A stretch of 53,794 nucleotides of DNA from a bacterium (GCA_021783475.1 JAJXTU010000003.1:1-53794); one strand, 5' to 3'. Shown: positions 9,865 through 19,368, numbered from the stretch's first letter. The notes: generated from the letters alone by a model not told the origin. Numbers and translations: made by a program.

Positions 9865-10539
9865 TTAAACCTCAAGAACATATCCAAATCCCCGCCTTGT
9901 TTTTAATATCTGTGGATTAGAAGGATCTGTTTCTATCTTTTCTCTCAGCCTTCTAATATAAACGTCTACCATTCTAGCCTCTACAAAATATTCCTCTCCC
10001 CAGACCTTATCGATAAGCTTCTCTCTTGAATACGTCTTTCCAGAATGCTCAAACAAAAAAACCAACAGTTTATACTCAGTAGCAGTAAGAGTCATTAGAT
10101 CTCCTTGAAAATAAATCTGGCTTTTTTCCTGATCTATTTTAAATGGCCCCTTTTCTGATATTTTATTGAAACCCTCATTTCTTCTTATAAGGCTTTTTAC
10201 CCTTGCAAGAAGCTCTCTCATGCCGAAAGGCTTCGTCAGATAGTCATCAGCCCCCAGGTCCAATAAACTTACCTTATCGTGCTCCTCTGAAAGCGCTGAT
10301 AGGACTAAGATAGGAGTTTTTGAGCCCCTTGCCCTTAGAACCTTAAGAACCTCAGAGCCAAACATATCAGGAAGCATTAGGTCGAGTATTACAAGAGATA
10401 TTTTTGTGTCATCAAAACTATCAAAGGCCTGACTGGCGCTAAAAGCCTGAGAAACTTCAAAACCGTTTATATTTAAGAAGGTCTTGATATTTTCAGATAT
10501 ATCTATTTCGTCTTCCACCAAAAGAATTGTATTATTCAT
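9865..10539 (-). CDS. OmpR/PhoB-family response regulator
   Basis: ILLVEDEIDISENI receiver start, LVILDLMLPDMFG phosphoacceptor, TKPFGMRELLARV; winged-helix C-terminus DVYIRRLREKIE...RGFGYVLEV. Confidence 0.95.
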   Translation of the reverse strand: MNNTILLVEDEIDISENIKTFLNINGFEVSQAFSASQAFDSFDDTKISLVILDLMLPDMFGSEVLKVLRARGSKTPILVLSALSEEHDKVSLLDLGADDYLTKPFGMRELLARVKSLIRRNEGFNKISEKGPFKIDQEKSQIYFQGDLMTLTATEYKLLVFLFEHSGKTYSREKLIDKVWGEEYFVEARMVDVYIRRLREKIETDPSNPQILKTRRGFGYVLEV

Positions 10540-10545
10540 ATTTTT

Positions 10546-10565
10546 ATTATAATATCAGATATTAT
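10546..10565. promoter_or_regulatory. Candidate bidirectional promoter: symmetric -10 ATTATAAT plus overlapping 17-bp palindrome ATAATATCAGATATTAT
   Basis: ATTATAAT at 10546-10553 is its own reverse complement, giving TATAAT in both directions; palindrome at 10549-10565. Confidence 0.6.
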
Positions 10566-11466
10566 GGAAATTTTGAAAGATATTATTGAGCTAATTGAAT
10601 ATCCCGTTTTAATAGTTGACAAAAACGGGCAGATTGTTTGCTACAACGAAAAGTTCAAAGAATTTTCGTGGATAAAAGATTTAGACGGAAAATATTATTT
10701 TGAGGTTCTTAGATTCTCTGAGGCACATGAAATTCTTAAAGACAATAAAATTAAAGATTTTGAAAAAGAAATATTCCTTGGCATAAATGCAAATAAATAT
10801 ACATTTATCTTGAAGTCGTCACAAGATGTTAGAATAATAGCCTTGAAACCAGGAGAAAATAAGGAAGAATCAGAGCTTAGAAAAAAGCTCCTTGGCCAGA
10901 TCTCTCACGAGCTAAAAACGCCAATTGCAGTTATTAGCTCAATTGTCGAAACAGGAGAAGCCACAGGCAAGATAGATTCAATATTTTCAGAAAAGGTTCT
11001 TGATAAAATAAAAAGACTCGATCTTGCGTTAAATAACGCCATAGTAATAACAAAAATTCAGTTAGGATTAATACATATTGAGAGGGTCAAGGTCAATCTC
11101 TTGTCTTTCTTAGAAGAGGTGTTAAGGGATTCTCTACCAGAGCAATATTACCTAAATACGAAAATGTTTGTTGACAAGGATAAGATTATAGAAACAGATC
11201 CATATATATTTAAAACTATAACAAAAAATATTTTTTTAAATTCGTTAATACACGGAAAAGAGCCAATATATGTTAGTTTTGCTGAAGATACCCTAACCAT
11301 CAAGGATAGCGGAATGGGCTTCAGAGAGAAGGAGCTCATAGAACTAAACAAAGAAGAAGGCTCTGCAGGCCTTGGAACTGCTATAGTTAAAAGCCTTGCA
11401 AGGCTTTCTGGAATTCACACACATTTTTCAAACGAAAACGGTGCCAAAGTAGAACTGAAATTTTAA
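10564..11466 (+). CDS. Soluble PAS-containing sensor histidine kinase
   Basis: H-box LLGQISHELKTPIAVI; N-box-like NIFLNSLIHG; G-boxes IKDSGMGF and GSAGLGTAIVKSL; no evident transmembrane segment. Confidence 0.9.
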   Translation: MEILKDIIELIEYPVLIVDKNGQIVCYNEKFKEFSWIKDLDGKYYFEVLRFSEAHEILKDNKIKDFEKEIFLGINANKYTFILKSSQDVRIIALKPGENKEESELRKKLLGQISHELKTPIAVISSIVETGEATGKIDSIFSEKVLDKIKRLDLALNNAIVITKIQLGLIHIERVKVNLLSFLEEVLRDSLPEQYYLNTKMFVDKDKIIETDPYIFKTITKNIFLNSLIHGKEPIYVSFAEDTLTIKDSGMGFREKELIELNKEEGSAGLGTAIVKSLARLSGIHTHFSNENGAKVELKF

Positions 11467-11497
11467 ATACCCCCCAAAAAATTTTGAGGGGTATTTA
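11464..11497. terminator. Bidirectional terminator between histidine kinase and glycosyltransferase
   Basis: Inverted repeat AAATACCCC...GGGGTATTT flanked by A/T runs between convergent genes. Confidence 0.8.
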
Positions 11498-11503
11498 TTT
11501 TAA

Positions 11504-12850
11504 TTATTTTGTAGTTTGAAAGACTGTCGAAACACCTTTTGCAGGTTCTTCCTGTAGACCCTTGTGATGAGTTTTGTCCCAGAAAGGAACCTCATCATTT
11601 ATCCAGATAAGCCACATCTTCCACATAGCCTGTACATAGGCAATCAACCAGTGCAGCGAAAAAAACCAATATCTTAGTGGAACATAAAGTAAAGACTTTC
11701 TTGGCAGACCCAAGACCCTTGCTCCAACGCTTGCATTAACTAAGAATGCAAAAGCCAAAAAGTTCAATATAAACGAGGGCAATGTTGTATAAAACATAAA
11801 TATTCTTGTAATTTCAAGTAAAAGGTATGCATAGCCAACCAAAGTCAGATATGGCAAGAAGATTGAGAATAGAGTAAGACTAAGATCGAGCTTTTTGTTA
11901 AAAGCCATTTTTGAAAGGAAGATCTTTGGAGTGTGCTCCATAAGACACTGGAGGTATCCTAGCGCCCACCTAGTGCGCTGCCTCACAAGGGCGCCAAAAT
12001 TTTCGACTCCCTCCTGATAGACAGATGCCTCAGGACAAAATCTTATATTGTATCCAGCTTCATATAACCTTAAGGAAAGTTCAAGATCTTCAGTAAGAGC
12101 ATGCTCGTGCCATCCGCCCACAGAAAGAACTGCCTCTTTCTTTGTAATCTGGCCGTTGCCTCCCAGAGTAGGAGCTCCATCCAGAAAGTCTCTGCCCTCT
12201 TGATATATTCTTGTAAATATCGCAAATTCGTCATCCTGAGCCTTTGTAAGAAAGCTCTTCTGTGCGTTGTACATCCTAACTAAGGATTGGACACCACCAA
12301 CCTTTGGATCAGATAGGTATGGAACACACGTGCTTATAAAGTCAGCAGGAATCTTCGTATCAGAGTCAAAAACAGCAATGACTTCGCCGTCTGACTCTCT
12401 CAAGCCAGCCATCAAGGCAGCAGGCTTACCTCTTTTTGCATCCTGACCTTGATATACGACTTTTAGATCGGAATATTCGCCCTGCATCTGTTTTAGAATA
12501 ACAGGGGTATTGTCGCTCGAAACGTTATCTATTACGATTACCTCAAATAACCTTTTGCCGCTCTCGTCTCTGTAGTCCTGGTTTATAGCATCAAGGATGG
12601 TATTTCTTATAACATTCTCTTCATTGTGCGCAGGTATCAATATGCTCACAAAAGGCCTGTAACTATCATCGATCTTTTGGACTTCAAATTGTTTTATTAT
12701 GAAGCCGCCCAATATAACTGAGCCATACACAATAAAAAACATCATCAACCATTGAAGCCACTCGAAGGTATGCGTAGCAATGCCCTGCAAAAAAGCAAAA
12801 AATAGCAGTGAAGTAAAAAAAGGAAGACTTATCTTAGCAAGTTTTGACAT
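11504..12850 (-). CDS. Membrane family 2 glycosyltransferase (PgaC/BcsA/NodC-like processive type)
   Basis: FVSILIPAHNEENVIRNTI, VIAVFDSDTKIP, GGWHEHALTEDLELSLRLYEAGY, QRTRWALGYLQC (QxxRW), several TM segments. Confidence 0.93.
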   Translation of the reverse strand: MSKLAKISLPFFTSLLFFAFLQGIATHTFEWLQWLMMFFIVYGSVILGGFIIKQFEVQKIDDSYRPFVSILIPAHNEENVIRNTILDAINQDYRDESGKRLFEVIVIDNVSSDNTPVILKQMQGEYSDLKVVYQGQDAKRGKPAALMAGLRESDGEVIAVFDSDTKIPADFISTCVPYLSDPKVGGVQSLVRMYNAQKSFLTKAQDDEFAIFTRIYQEGRDFLDGAPTLGGNGQITKKEAVLSVGGWHEHALTEDLELSLRLYEAGYNIRFCPEASVYQEGVENFGALVRQRTRWALGYLQCLMEHTPKIFLSKMAFNKKLDLSLTLFSIFLPYLTLVGYAYLLLEITRIFMFYTTLPSFILNFLAFAFLVNASVGARVLGLPRKSLLYVPLRYWFFSLHWLIAYVQAMWKMWLIWINDEVPFWDKTHHKGLQEEPAKGVSTVFQTTK

Positions 12851-12858
12851 AATTTAGC

Positions 12859-13089
12859 CTACCAAAAGATTCCCATGAGCAATGCAAGCACTATAAAAAC
12901 CCCTGCCACATAAGCAGTAATCTTTGTCAAACCTGACGCAGAACCCTGAGGAGATGTAAATAGCCTTGCCTCTCCGCCAATAGATCCAAGACCTTCTCCT
13001 TTTGGTCCGTGTAAAAGCACTAAAACGATCAACAGTATAGCCACTCCTACTTCAAAAAGCAGTATGGCGCCTTTAAAAAATTCAGTCAT
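12859..13089 (-). CDS. secG: Preprotein translocase subunit SecG
   Basis: 76 aa, two TM segments, VLLHGPKGEGLGSIGGEARLFTSPQGSASGLTKITAY. Confidence 0.93.
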   Translation of the reverse strand: MTEFFKGAILLFEVGVAILLIVLVLLHGPKGEGLGSIGGEARLFTSPQGSASGLTKITAYVAGVFIVLALLMGIFW

Positions 13090-13181
13090 TTGATAAGCAC
13101 TTCCTCCTAAAAATAAAATTATGCAAACCGAGCTAATTTATATATAATATCACATATAAATAAATTCAAGAAGGTGAAATC

Positions 13182-13871
13182 TTGTTCGACAAAAGTAAAT
13201 TCTTTCAAACGGATCTTGTTTGCCCAGTATGCAAAATAAAGTTTAAGCAATTGAAGCTAAAGGGTGGCGCCTTCAGAACAAAGACCAGGGATATAGACCT
13301 GTGTAACACTTATGAAGGCATAAACCCAAACCTTTATAGCTCTATTGTATGTCCAGAGTGCGGCTACGCAAATCTTGATCACAGCTTCCAAAATAAGCTT
13401 TCAGACGTTGTCATAAGCGTAATGCAAAAAGAGCTTCCAAAGTCAAAGATCTACAAGAAAGACCTTACAGGAGAAAGAGACTATGAAAGCGCTATAGAGG
13501 CTTACGAACAAGCTATTTTCTGTGCCAATGCAGCAGGTCATAGCGCAAGCCTTCTTGCAGGGATATATTTCAGGATGACCTGCCTTGCCAAAAGCTTTGG
13601 CTCATCAAATGAGGATGAGTATAGATTGAAGGCAGCAGAGTTTTACGAAAAGGCATACGACCACGAAGAATTTCCTTTGGGAGGAAAAATGAGCCAAACC
13701 CTTGTGGAATATATGATCTCATCATTGTATTTCAAATTAAATAAACTTGAGCAGTCAATCTATTGGCTAAACTTCTCCATCTCAAGGGACCCAAAAGGAT
13801 TAACCGACCCAAAGGCTTACACAATGATAAAAGAGCTGTGGATGACAGTTAAGAGCATAATAAAAAAATAA
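13182..13871 (+). CDS. DUF2225 family protein
   Basis: VCPVCKIKFKQLKLKGGAFRTKTRDIDLCNTYEGINPNLYSSIVCPECGYA with TPR-like C-terminus. Confidence 0.85.
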   Translation: MFDKSKFFQTDLVCPVCKIKFKQLKLKGGAFRTKTRDIDLCNTYEGINPNLYSSIVCPECGYANLDHSFQNKLSDVVISVMQKELPKSKIYKKDLTGERDYESAIEAYEQAIFCANAAGHSASLLAGIYFRMTCLAKSFGSSNEDEYRLKAAEFYEKAYDHEEFPLGGKMSQTLVEYMISSLYFKLNKLEQSIYWLNFSISRDPKGLTDPKAYTMIKELWMTVKSIIKK

Positions 13872-13937
13872 TTTTGCATAGTAATTTAGTGTAAGACTTC
13901 GAAGGGAGTTTCGTTCTATGAAAGCGGTTATATTGCA

Positions 13938-15410
13938 TTGATAAGCGGTGAAAAAGATTTTAAAAAAAATCAGTTATTTTTTTCTAACAATAGTATTAAA
14001 CAAGAAGTTTTTTGCACTATCGGTATGCATAGAAGTGGCACTTCTTTAACTCAAAAAATTCTAAACATTATTGGAGTACCTATAGGACCAGAAGACAAGC
14101 TGCACAAACCCCAAAAGGATAACCCAAAAGGATTTTGGGAACAGTCTGAAATTGTAAGCATCAATGATAAAATTCTAAATCTATTTGATGGGAGTTGGGA
14201 CAATCCTCCAAAATTTCCTGATAATTGGACTAAACTAGAAATAATTAATCAACTAAAGCTTGATGCTTATAATGTTATAGAAAATAATTTTAAATCCTAT
14301 AAAATGTGGGGCTTTAAGGATCCTAGAACCAGCTTAACCCTGCCATTTTGGCAAGAGATAATCCCAAATATGAAATATATAATTTGTGTTAGAAATCCAT
14401 TAGATGTGTCCCTATCTTTGAAAAAAAGAAATAATTTTTCCATCGAGAAGGGCTTGGCCCTATGGAATCACTACACCATTAGCGCCATATTGAATACTGC
14501 CAACCATCAGACTATTTTTATGCCTTATGAAAATATTATGTCAGAGCCAGAAACTCAAATTGATAGACTTCTAAAATCTTTTGATATATTAGGATTTAAA
14601 AAAGATAAGGAATATGAAGAAGCTTTAAAATTTATAGATAGTAGTCTTTTTCATCACAAATCTTCTCTTGTCGATCTTTTCCTTCAAGACAAAATTGGGA
14701 TATCAACATTGCTTTACAAGAATATCTTTTTCCATATTAAAGAAGAAATCAATTATGAAATGCTCTTACAGACTGTAAAATGCATTTCTAAAATATTAGA
14801 TTATAGTAATTATTTAATTGACAAATTTATTGAGTCAGAAAGAAGCAAAATAATTTCCTCTCCTAGTAATTTTTCGCAATACCACGTCTTAACCTATGAT
14901 ACTTCTTTAAAAAACACAAACCTTCACCATGAAGATTTAAAATATTGCCAATTATTTTTTGATATCGGCAATGGCTTCACAGAAGAAAACTCTTTAAAAG
15001 TATTTGTAGAAAACTTAACCGATTTTCAAGAATTAGTCTTTGATTTATCTAATATTCCGAATATAAAAAATATCAGATTGGATCCTCTAAATGACAATTG
15101 CGTAATTGAACTTGATAAGGTATACGTATTAAAAAACAATGAAGAAACTGATATTGAAGAAAAAATAAGCTCAAACGCTCTTTTAAAACAAGACAAAACT
15201 TTTTATTTTGATAGCATAGATCCGCAAATTTATTGTGATACAAGCGATAAAACAATCCTTGATAATATCAGTAAAATTGTTTTTAAGATAAAATACATAT
15301 TTATTGGAAAGGAAGCACTTCATTTTACACTTTCACAGTACAAAATCCAAACAGAAATAACGATGCAAAAATTTAAAAGTATTTTAAAAAAGCTAAACCA
15401 TAAACTTTAG
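13938..15410 (+). CDS. Sulfotransferase family protein with long C-terminal region of unknown function
   Basis: TIGMHRSGTSLTQKILNIIGVPIGP phosphosulfate loop; CVRNPLDVSLSLKKR; TTG start. Confidence 0.8.
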   Translation: MISGEKDFKKNQLFFSNNSIKQEVFCTIGMHRSGTSLTQKILNIIGVPIGPEDKLHKPQKDNPKGFWEQSEIVSINDKILNLFDGSWDNPPKFPDNWTKLEIINQLKLDAYNVIENNFKSYKMWGFKDPRTSLTLPFWQEIIPNMKYIICVRNPLDVSLSLKKRNNFSIEKGLALWNHYTISAILNTANHQTIFMPYENIMSEPETQIDRLLKSFDILGFKKDKEYEEALKFIDSSLFHHKSSLVDLFLQDKIGISTLLYKNIFFHIKEEINYEMLLQTVKCISKILDYSNYLIDKFIESERSKIISSPSNFSQYHVLTYDTSLKNTNLHHEDLKYCQLFFDIGNGFTEENSLKVFVENLTDFQELVFDLSNIPNIKNIRLDPLNDNCVIELDKVYVLKNNEETDIEEKISSNALLKQDKTFYFDSIDPQIYCDTSDKTILDNISKIVFKIKYIFIGKEALHFTLSQYKIQTEITMQKFKSILKKLNHKL

Positions 15411-15569
15411 AAAATATAAATAAATTACATCAATTCTATTAGTTGATTCTCAAAATAATACTTTAGATAAAACATAAATAAACAAAATCTTAAATTGAAA
15501 AATGCACGCATATAATTTTACGAACAATATCAAATAACATTAAATTATGCTGACTGTTTAAAGATATAT

Positions 15570-15980
15570 TTAAAGCTCAAAATCCTCACTTTTTGCAGGC
15601 TTATTCTGCATTGCATCTTTTACAGCCTCAAAGATATTTTCAGCAGTTGTATCAGGCTCTATTTCTTCCCAATGCAAATCATTTTCATCGCTTTTCATAT
15701 TAAGAAGTAGTCTTCCCTCAGAGTCAAAGTAGCCAATGGTAAGTATGGTATATGTCATATTTTTTGGGTTAAATCTCCACTTCCACAGGGAGTGATCAAG
15801 ATTGATTTCTTCATTTATCTTGGATTTAATAAAGTCATTTTCCCTTTTTTTCGCTGATTCGCTTTTTAAAGTCTCTTTTATTATCGCCTCTAAAAAGTTA
15901 TTTTCTTCCTGGATCGAGTGTATATCTATAAAATAGTCTTCATCTTCTGTTACCACTGCCAAAAACCATCTATCTTCCAT
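15570..15980 (-). CDS. Hypothetical protein downstream of flhG
   Basis: 136-aa ORF, same strand and 43 bp after flhG; acidic, not a recognised family. Confidence 0.65.
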   Translation of the reverse strand: MEDRWFLAVVTEDEDYFIDIHSIQEENNFLEAIIKETLKSESAKKRENDFIKSKINEEINLDHSLWKWRFNPKNMTYTILTIGYFDSEGRLLLNMKSDENDLHWEEIEPDTTAENIFEAVKDAMQNKPAKSEDFEL

Positions 15981-16022
15981 TATTCCTCCAAAAAAGTTAT
16001 TTTTTTATTATACGACATAATC

Positions 16023-17009
16023 TTACTTTTTTATCCCAAAAAACTTGCAAAATCTTGATACGAAAGAGCCATTTTTGCTACCATTTGATTCTTCTTGCTC
16101 GTATTCTTTTGATATCTTTGAATCTTCACCTAATTTCTTGCTATAAGAAGCAGGCGTGTTGCTAGAAGCCTGGTTTTGATTATAAAGATTATCCAAGAGC
16201 TTATTCGTAATAATTTCTATCTGTCTTGCAGCATCCGACCTTGGATAGTTTACTATTAGAGGTCTGCTCTGCTTTACCGACAAAACCATTTCCTCAGAAT
16301 ATGAAATGCTGCCAAGAACTTCAAGGTTTACACTTAGTCTTGATTTTACCATAGGCACGAATACCTCATATATTCTCTTTACCTCTTCAAAAGTTCGAGC
16401 CATATTTATAATCAAGTACACCCTTTGATTGTATAGTTTATTCGATATAACCTTTATAAAGCTATATGCATCAGTAAGGGCAGTTGGATCTGGGTTAGTA
16501 ACTATTATTATATTGTTTGAAGCTATAGAAAAATTTATAATATTTTCCTGAATGCCTGCGCCCACATCGATTATCAGGGCATCCGTCTGAGACTCAAGAG
16601 TAGCAAGGGACATAAAAAGCTCCTCTTGCTTATATGATGGAAGATTGGCAGCATCTGATATGCCTGACGCTCCCGATATTAATATCGGTCCCTTTTCGAC
16701 AAAATACAATATCTCTTCAAATGGAGTATCGTTATATAAAAAATCTGCCCAGTTTTTTGGGGGCTTCACTCCTAATATAATGTTTGTATTAGCAAGGCCC
16801 ACATCAGCGTCAAGAAGGACAGTCTTTATACCTCTTCTTGACAGAGAAAGGGCTACATTGGCGCTCAATGCTGTTTTGCCAGTGCCGCCTTTGCCCCCTG
16901 CAAAAGAGATTGACAGTTTATTTTTAAAGGGCTGACGATTTGATTGAGAATATAGAGCATTATTTAGTCTTTCCCTTAGCCTCCGTAATTCCTGTGCCTG
17001 ATCGCTCAT
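16023..17009 (-). CDS. flhG: MinD/ParA-type ATPase FlhG
   Basis: N-terminal DQAQELRRL (DQAxxLR activator motif), FAGGKGGTGKTALSANVAL deviant Walker A, C-terminal amphipathic tail; follows flhF. Confidence 0.94.
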   Translation of the reverse strand: MSDQAQELRRLRERLNNALYSQSNRQPFKNKLSISFAGGKGGTGKTALSANVALSLSRRGIKTVLLDADVGLANTNIILGVKPPKNWADFLYNDTPFEEILYFVEKGPILISGASGISDAANLPSYKQEELFMSLATLESQTDALIIDVGAGIQENIINFSIASNNIIIVTNPDPTALTDAYSFIKVISNKLYNQRVYLIINMARTFEEVKRIYEVFVPMVKSRLSVNLEVLGSISYSEEMVLSVKQSRPLIVNYPRSDAARQIEIITNKLLDNLYNQNQASSNTPASYSKKLGEDSKISKEYEQEESNGSKNGSFVSRFCKFFGIKK

Positions 17010-18064
17010 ACCTTAGACTCTTCAGCGTAGAAATCTCTAAATTTAATATTTAGTTGGTTTGAAAGTGAATCATCTGATGCGACCTCCAGATTTTCTGGGA
17101 CGTTTTGACCAGTGCCAAATAGTGATATCGGCAAATTATTTTTTATTGACAGATCTACAATATGTCCAAGTGATATTACCTCGTCAAGCTTGGTCCAGAT
17201 AACACTTGTAGGACTTAATATCTTAAATTTATTTATATACAGGTCTAATTCTTTTGCCTTATAGTTTGCGCAAAGAACCAGATGATGCTCTGTCTTTACC
17301 CCAGTAGATAAAAAGGCTGAAATTTCCTTAATTTTGTTGTCTAAAAGAGGGGAGAATCCCATCGTGTCTATTAAAAATATATCAATTGAATTCTTCTCTT
17401 TTTTTATAACTTCCTTTAATTCCTTAGGCGAATGGACCACAAAAAATGGCAAATCCATTATGTCTGCGTAAGCTTTTAGCTGATCCAGAGCTGCTATCCT
17501 GAAGGTATCAAGTGTTATAAGGCAAACCCTTTTTTTCATCAAAAGCGACATCTGTGCAGCAATCTTTGCAATTGTAGTAGTCTTGCCTGCACCAGTAGGG
17601 CCTATAAGAGCTATTGCGCTGATAGAATCTCTCTCGGTAAAAAATGAATAAAACTTGAGGCCTTTGAAAAAGTATTTCGATTTTCCGTCAATTTCTCCAG
17701 AAGTACTGATCAATATAGATGACTGTCTTCCTTTTTCCTGAAAATCATGAAATCTAAGAAAGGCAACCTCATCTTCGTCTGTTTTTTCAGCTCTTCTAAG
17801 CGCCGATAACTCTTCCTGACTTTTTTTTAGCTCTTGCAATTCTTTTTTAAACTCTTCCACATCTCTTGCCAACTCATCAAGCTTTTTGCCCTCTTGATTG
17901 ACTGTAGCCATCACCTCAACGGCATCCTGTTTTTTCCAGATCATCCATCGGGGGGCGACATTGATAGATCTTGAGTAGAGTATAAGGGCGTCCTCGCCTA
18001 AGTCTTTTCTGATCATTAAGATTGCTTCGGCAATGGTTTTTGCAATATATCTTTTTGCGTTCAC
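17006..18064 (-). CDS. flhF: Flagellar SRP-like GTPase FlhF
   Basis: IALIGPTGAGKTTTIAKIAAQ, ITLDTFRIAALDQLKAYADIM, LIDTMGFS; N-terminus MNAKRYIAKTIAEAILMIRKDLGEDALIL. Confidence 0.95.
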   Translation of the reverse strand: MNAKRYIAKTIAEAILMIRKDLGEDALILYSRSINVAPRWMIWKKQDAVEVMATVNQEGKKLDELARDVEEFKKELQELKKSQEELSALRRAEKTDEDEVAFLRFHDFQEKGRQSSILISTSGEIDGKSKYFFKGLKFYSFFTERDSISAIALIGPTGAGKTTTIAKIAAQMSLLMKKRVCLITLDTFRIAALDQLKAYADIMDLPFFVVHSPKELKEVIKKEKNSIDIFLIDTMGFSPLLDNKIKEISAFLSTGVKTEHHLVLCANYKAKELDLYINKFKILSPTSVIWTKLDEVISLGHIVDLSIKNNLPISLFGTGQNVPENLEVASDDSLSNQLNIKFRDFYAEESKV

Positions 18065-19368
18065 TGAAGTATCTCGCTTAATTTTTTATAGGTGTCGTCA
18101 AAACTTGAGGTGTCATATGGACCCTGTTTTAAAAACTCTTCAATCCTTGATATCTTCTCAATGCTCTCATCAATTTTTGGATTTGAGCCCTTTTGATACG
18201 CTCCAATATTAATAAGATCATATGCCTCTTTATAAGATGCTATCAGCTCTTTTATACGGTAACTAAGGTTTAAGTGATCTCTGTCGACAATAGAGCTCAT
18301 AAGCCTGCTTATGCTCTGTGAAATATCTATAGGTGGGTAGTGGCCTCTTTCAGCCAGATCTCTGGACAAAACGATGTGCCCATCCAATATGCTCCTTGCA
18401 TGATCGGCTATTGGCTCTGAAAGGTCGTCTCCCTCGACAAGCACAGTGTATATGCCCGTTATAGATCCCTTATCAGACGTCCCAGCCCTCTCTAAGAGTC
18501 TTGCCATCATAGTAAAAACAGAGGGAGGATAACCTCTTGTAGTAGGCGGCTCGCCAATTGAGAGCCCAAGCTCTCTTTGCGCCATACAAACCCTTGTCAA
18601 AGAGTCCATCACCATAAGCACGTCCATGCCCAGATCCCTAAAATATTCTGCGATGACGGTTGCAGTAAAGGCAGAGAGCACCCTTTGTGAGGGAGGATTG
18701 TCTGAAGTGGACACTATTACCACAGACTTTGCCATACCATCTTCTCCCAGGCTCTCTTCCAAAAACTCCCTTACCTCACGACCTCTTTCTCCAACCAGCG
18801 CAATAATATTTGCCTGTGCGTTACAAAACCTCGATATCATCCCAAGAAGTGTGGTTTTGCCGATACCAGAACCTGCGAAAATTCCTATTCTTTGACCCTT
18901 GCCCAGTGTCAAAAGACCGTCAATTGCTCTGATACCTGTGGAAATAGGCTCTCTTATCCTGCCCCTTGTCAGGGGATGAGGAGACTTGTTTTCTATCGAT
19001 CTATATTGTGACATATCGTCTCTATCAATGTGATTTACTGACAGAGGTCTTCCCAATCCGTCCAGAACGTGACCCAAGAGCTGTCTTCCTACCCATAAGC
19101 CCAGCTGTTTACCTGTTTTTTTTACTATTGAACCAGGCTCTATGCCTTCTACCGCGTCAAAAGGGGTCAGGTATACCTTATTTGACGCAAATCCAATAAC
19201 CAGGCAAGGAACCTGATTTTTTCCAGAATCAATGTAGACAATCTCACCAATAGATACCTTTGGACCAATTGATTCGACTACGTAACCGCTAATTCTATCA
19301 ATTGTGCCATTCCAGGGAAGATAGTTATAATCGTCAATAAAATCTTTAAGTAAGGCAAGGCTCTTCAT
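18061..19368 (-). CDS. fliI: Flagellar type III export ATPase FliI
   Basis: IGIFAGSGIGKTTLLGMISRF; VVIVSTSDNPPSQRVLSAFTATVIAEYFRD; FliI/F1-beta-like. Confidence 0.97.
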   Translation of the reverse strand: MKSLALLKDFIDDYNYLPWNGTIDRISGYVVESIGPKVSIGEIVYIDSGKNQVPCLVIGFASNKVYLTPFDAVEGIEPGSIVKKTGKQLGLWVGRQLLGHVLDGLGRPLSVNHIDRDDMSQYRSIENKSPHPLTRGRIREPISTGIRAIDGLLTLGKGQRIGIFAGSGIGKTTLLGMISRFCNAQANIIALVGERGREVREFLEESLGEDGMAKSVVIVSTSDNPPSQRVLSAFTATVIAEYFRDLGMDVLMVMDSLTRVCMAQRELGLSIGEPPTTRGYPPSVFTMMARLLERAGTSDKGSITGIYTVLVEGDDLSEPIADHARSILDGHIVLSRDLAERGHYPPIDISQSISRLMSSIVDRDHLNLSYRIKELIASYKEAYDLINIGAYQKGSNPKIDESIEKISRIEEFLKQGPYDTSSFDDTYKKLSEILQ

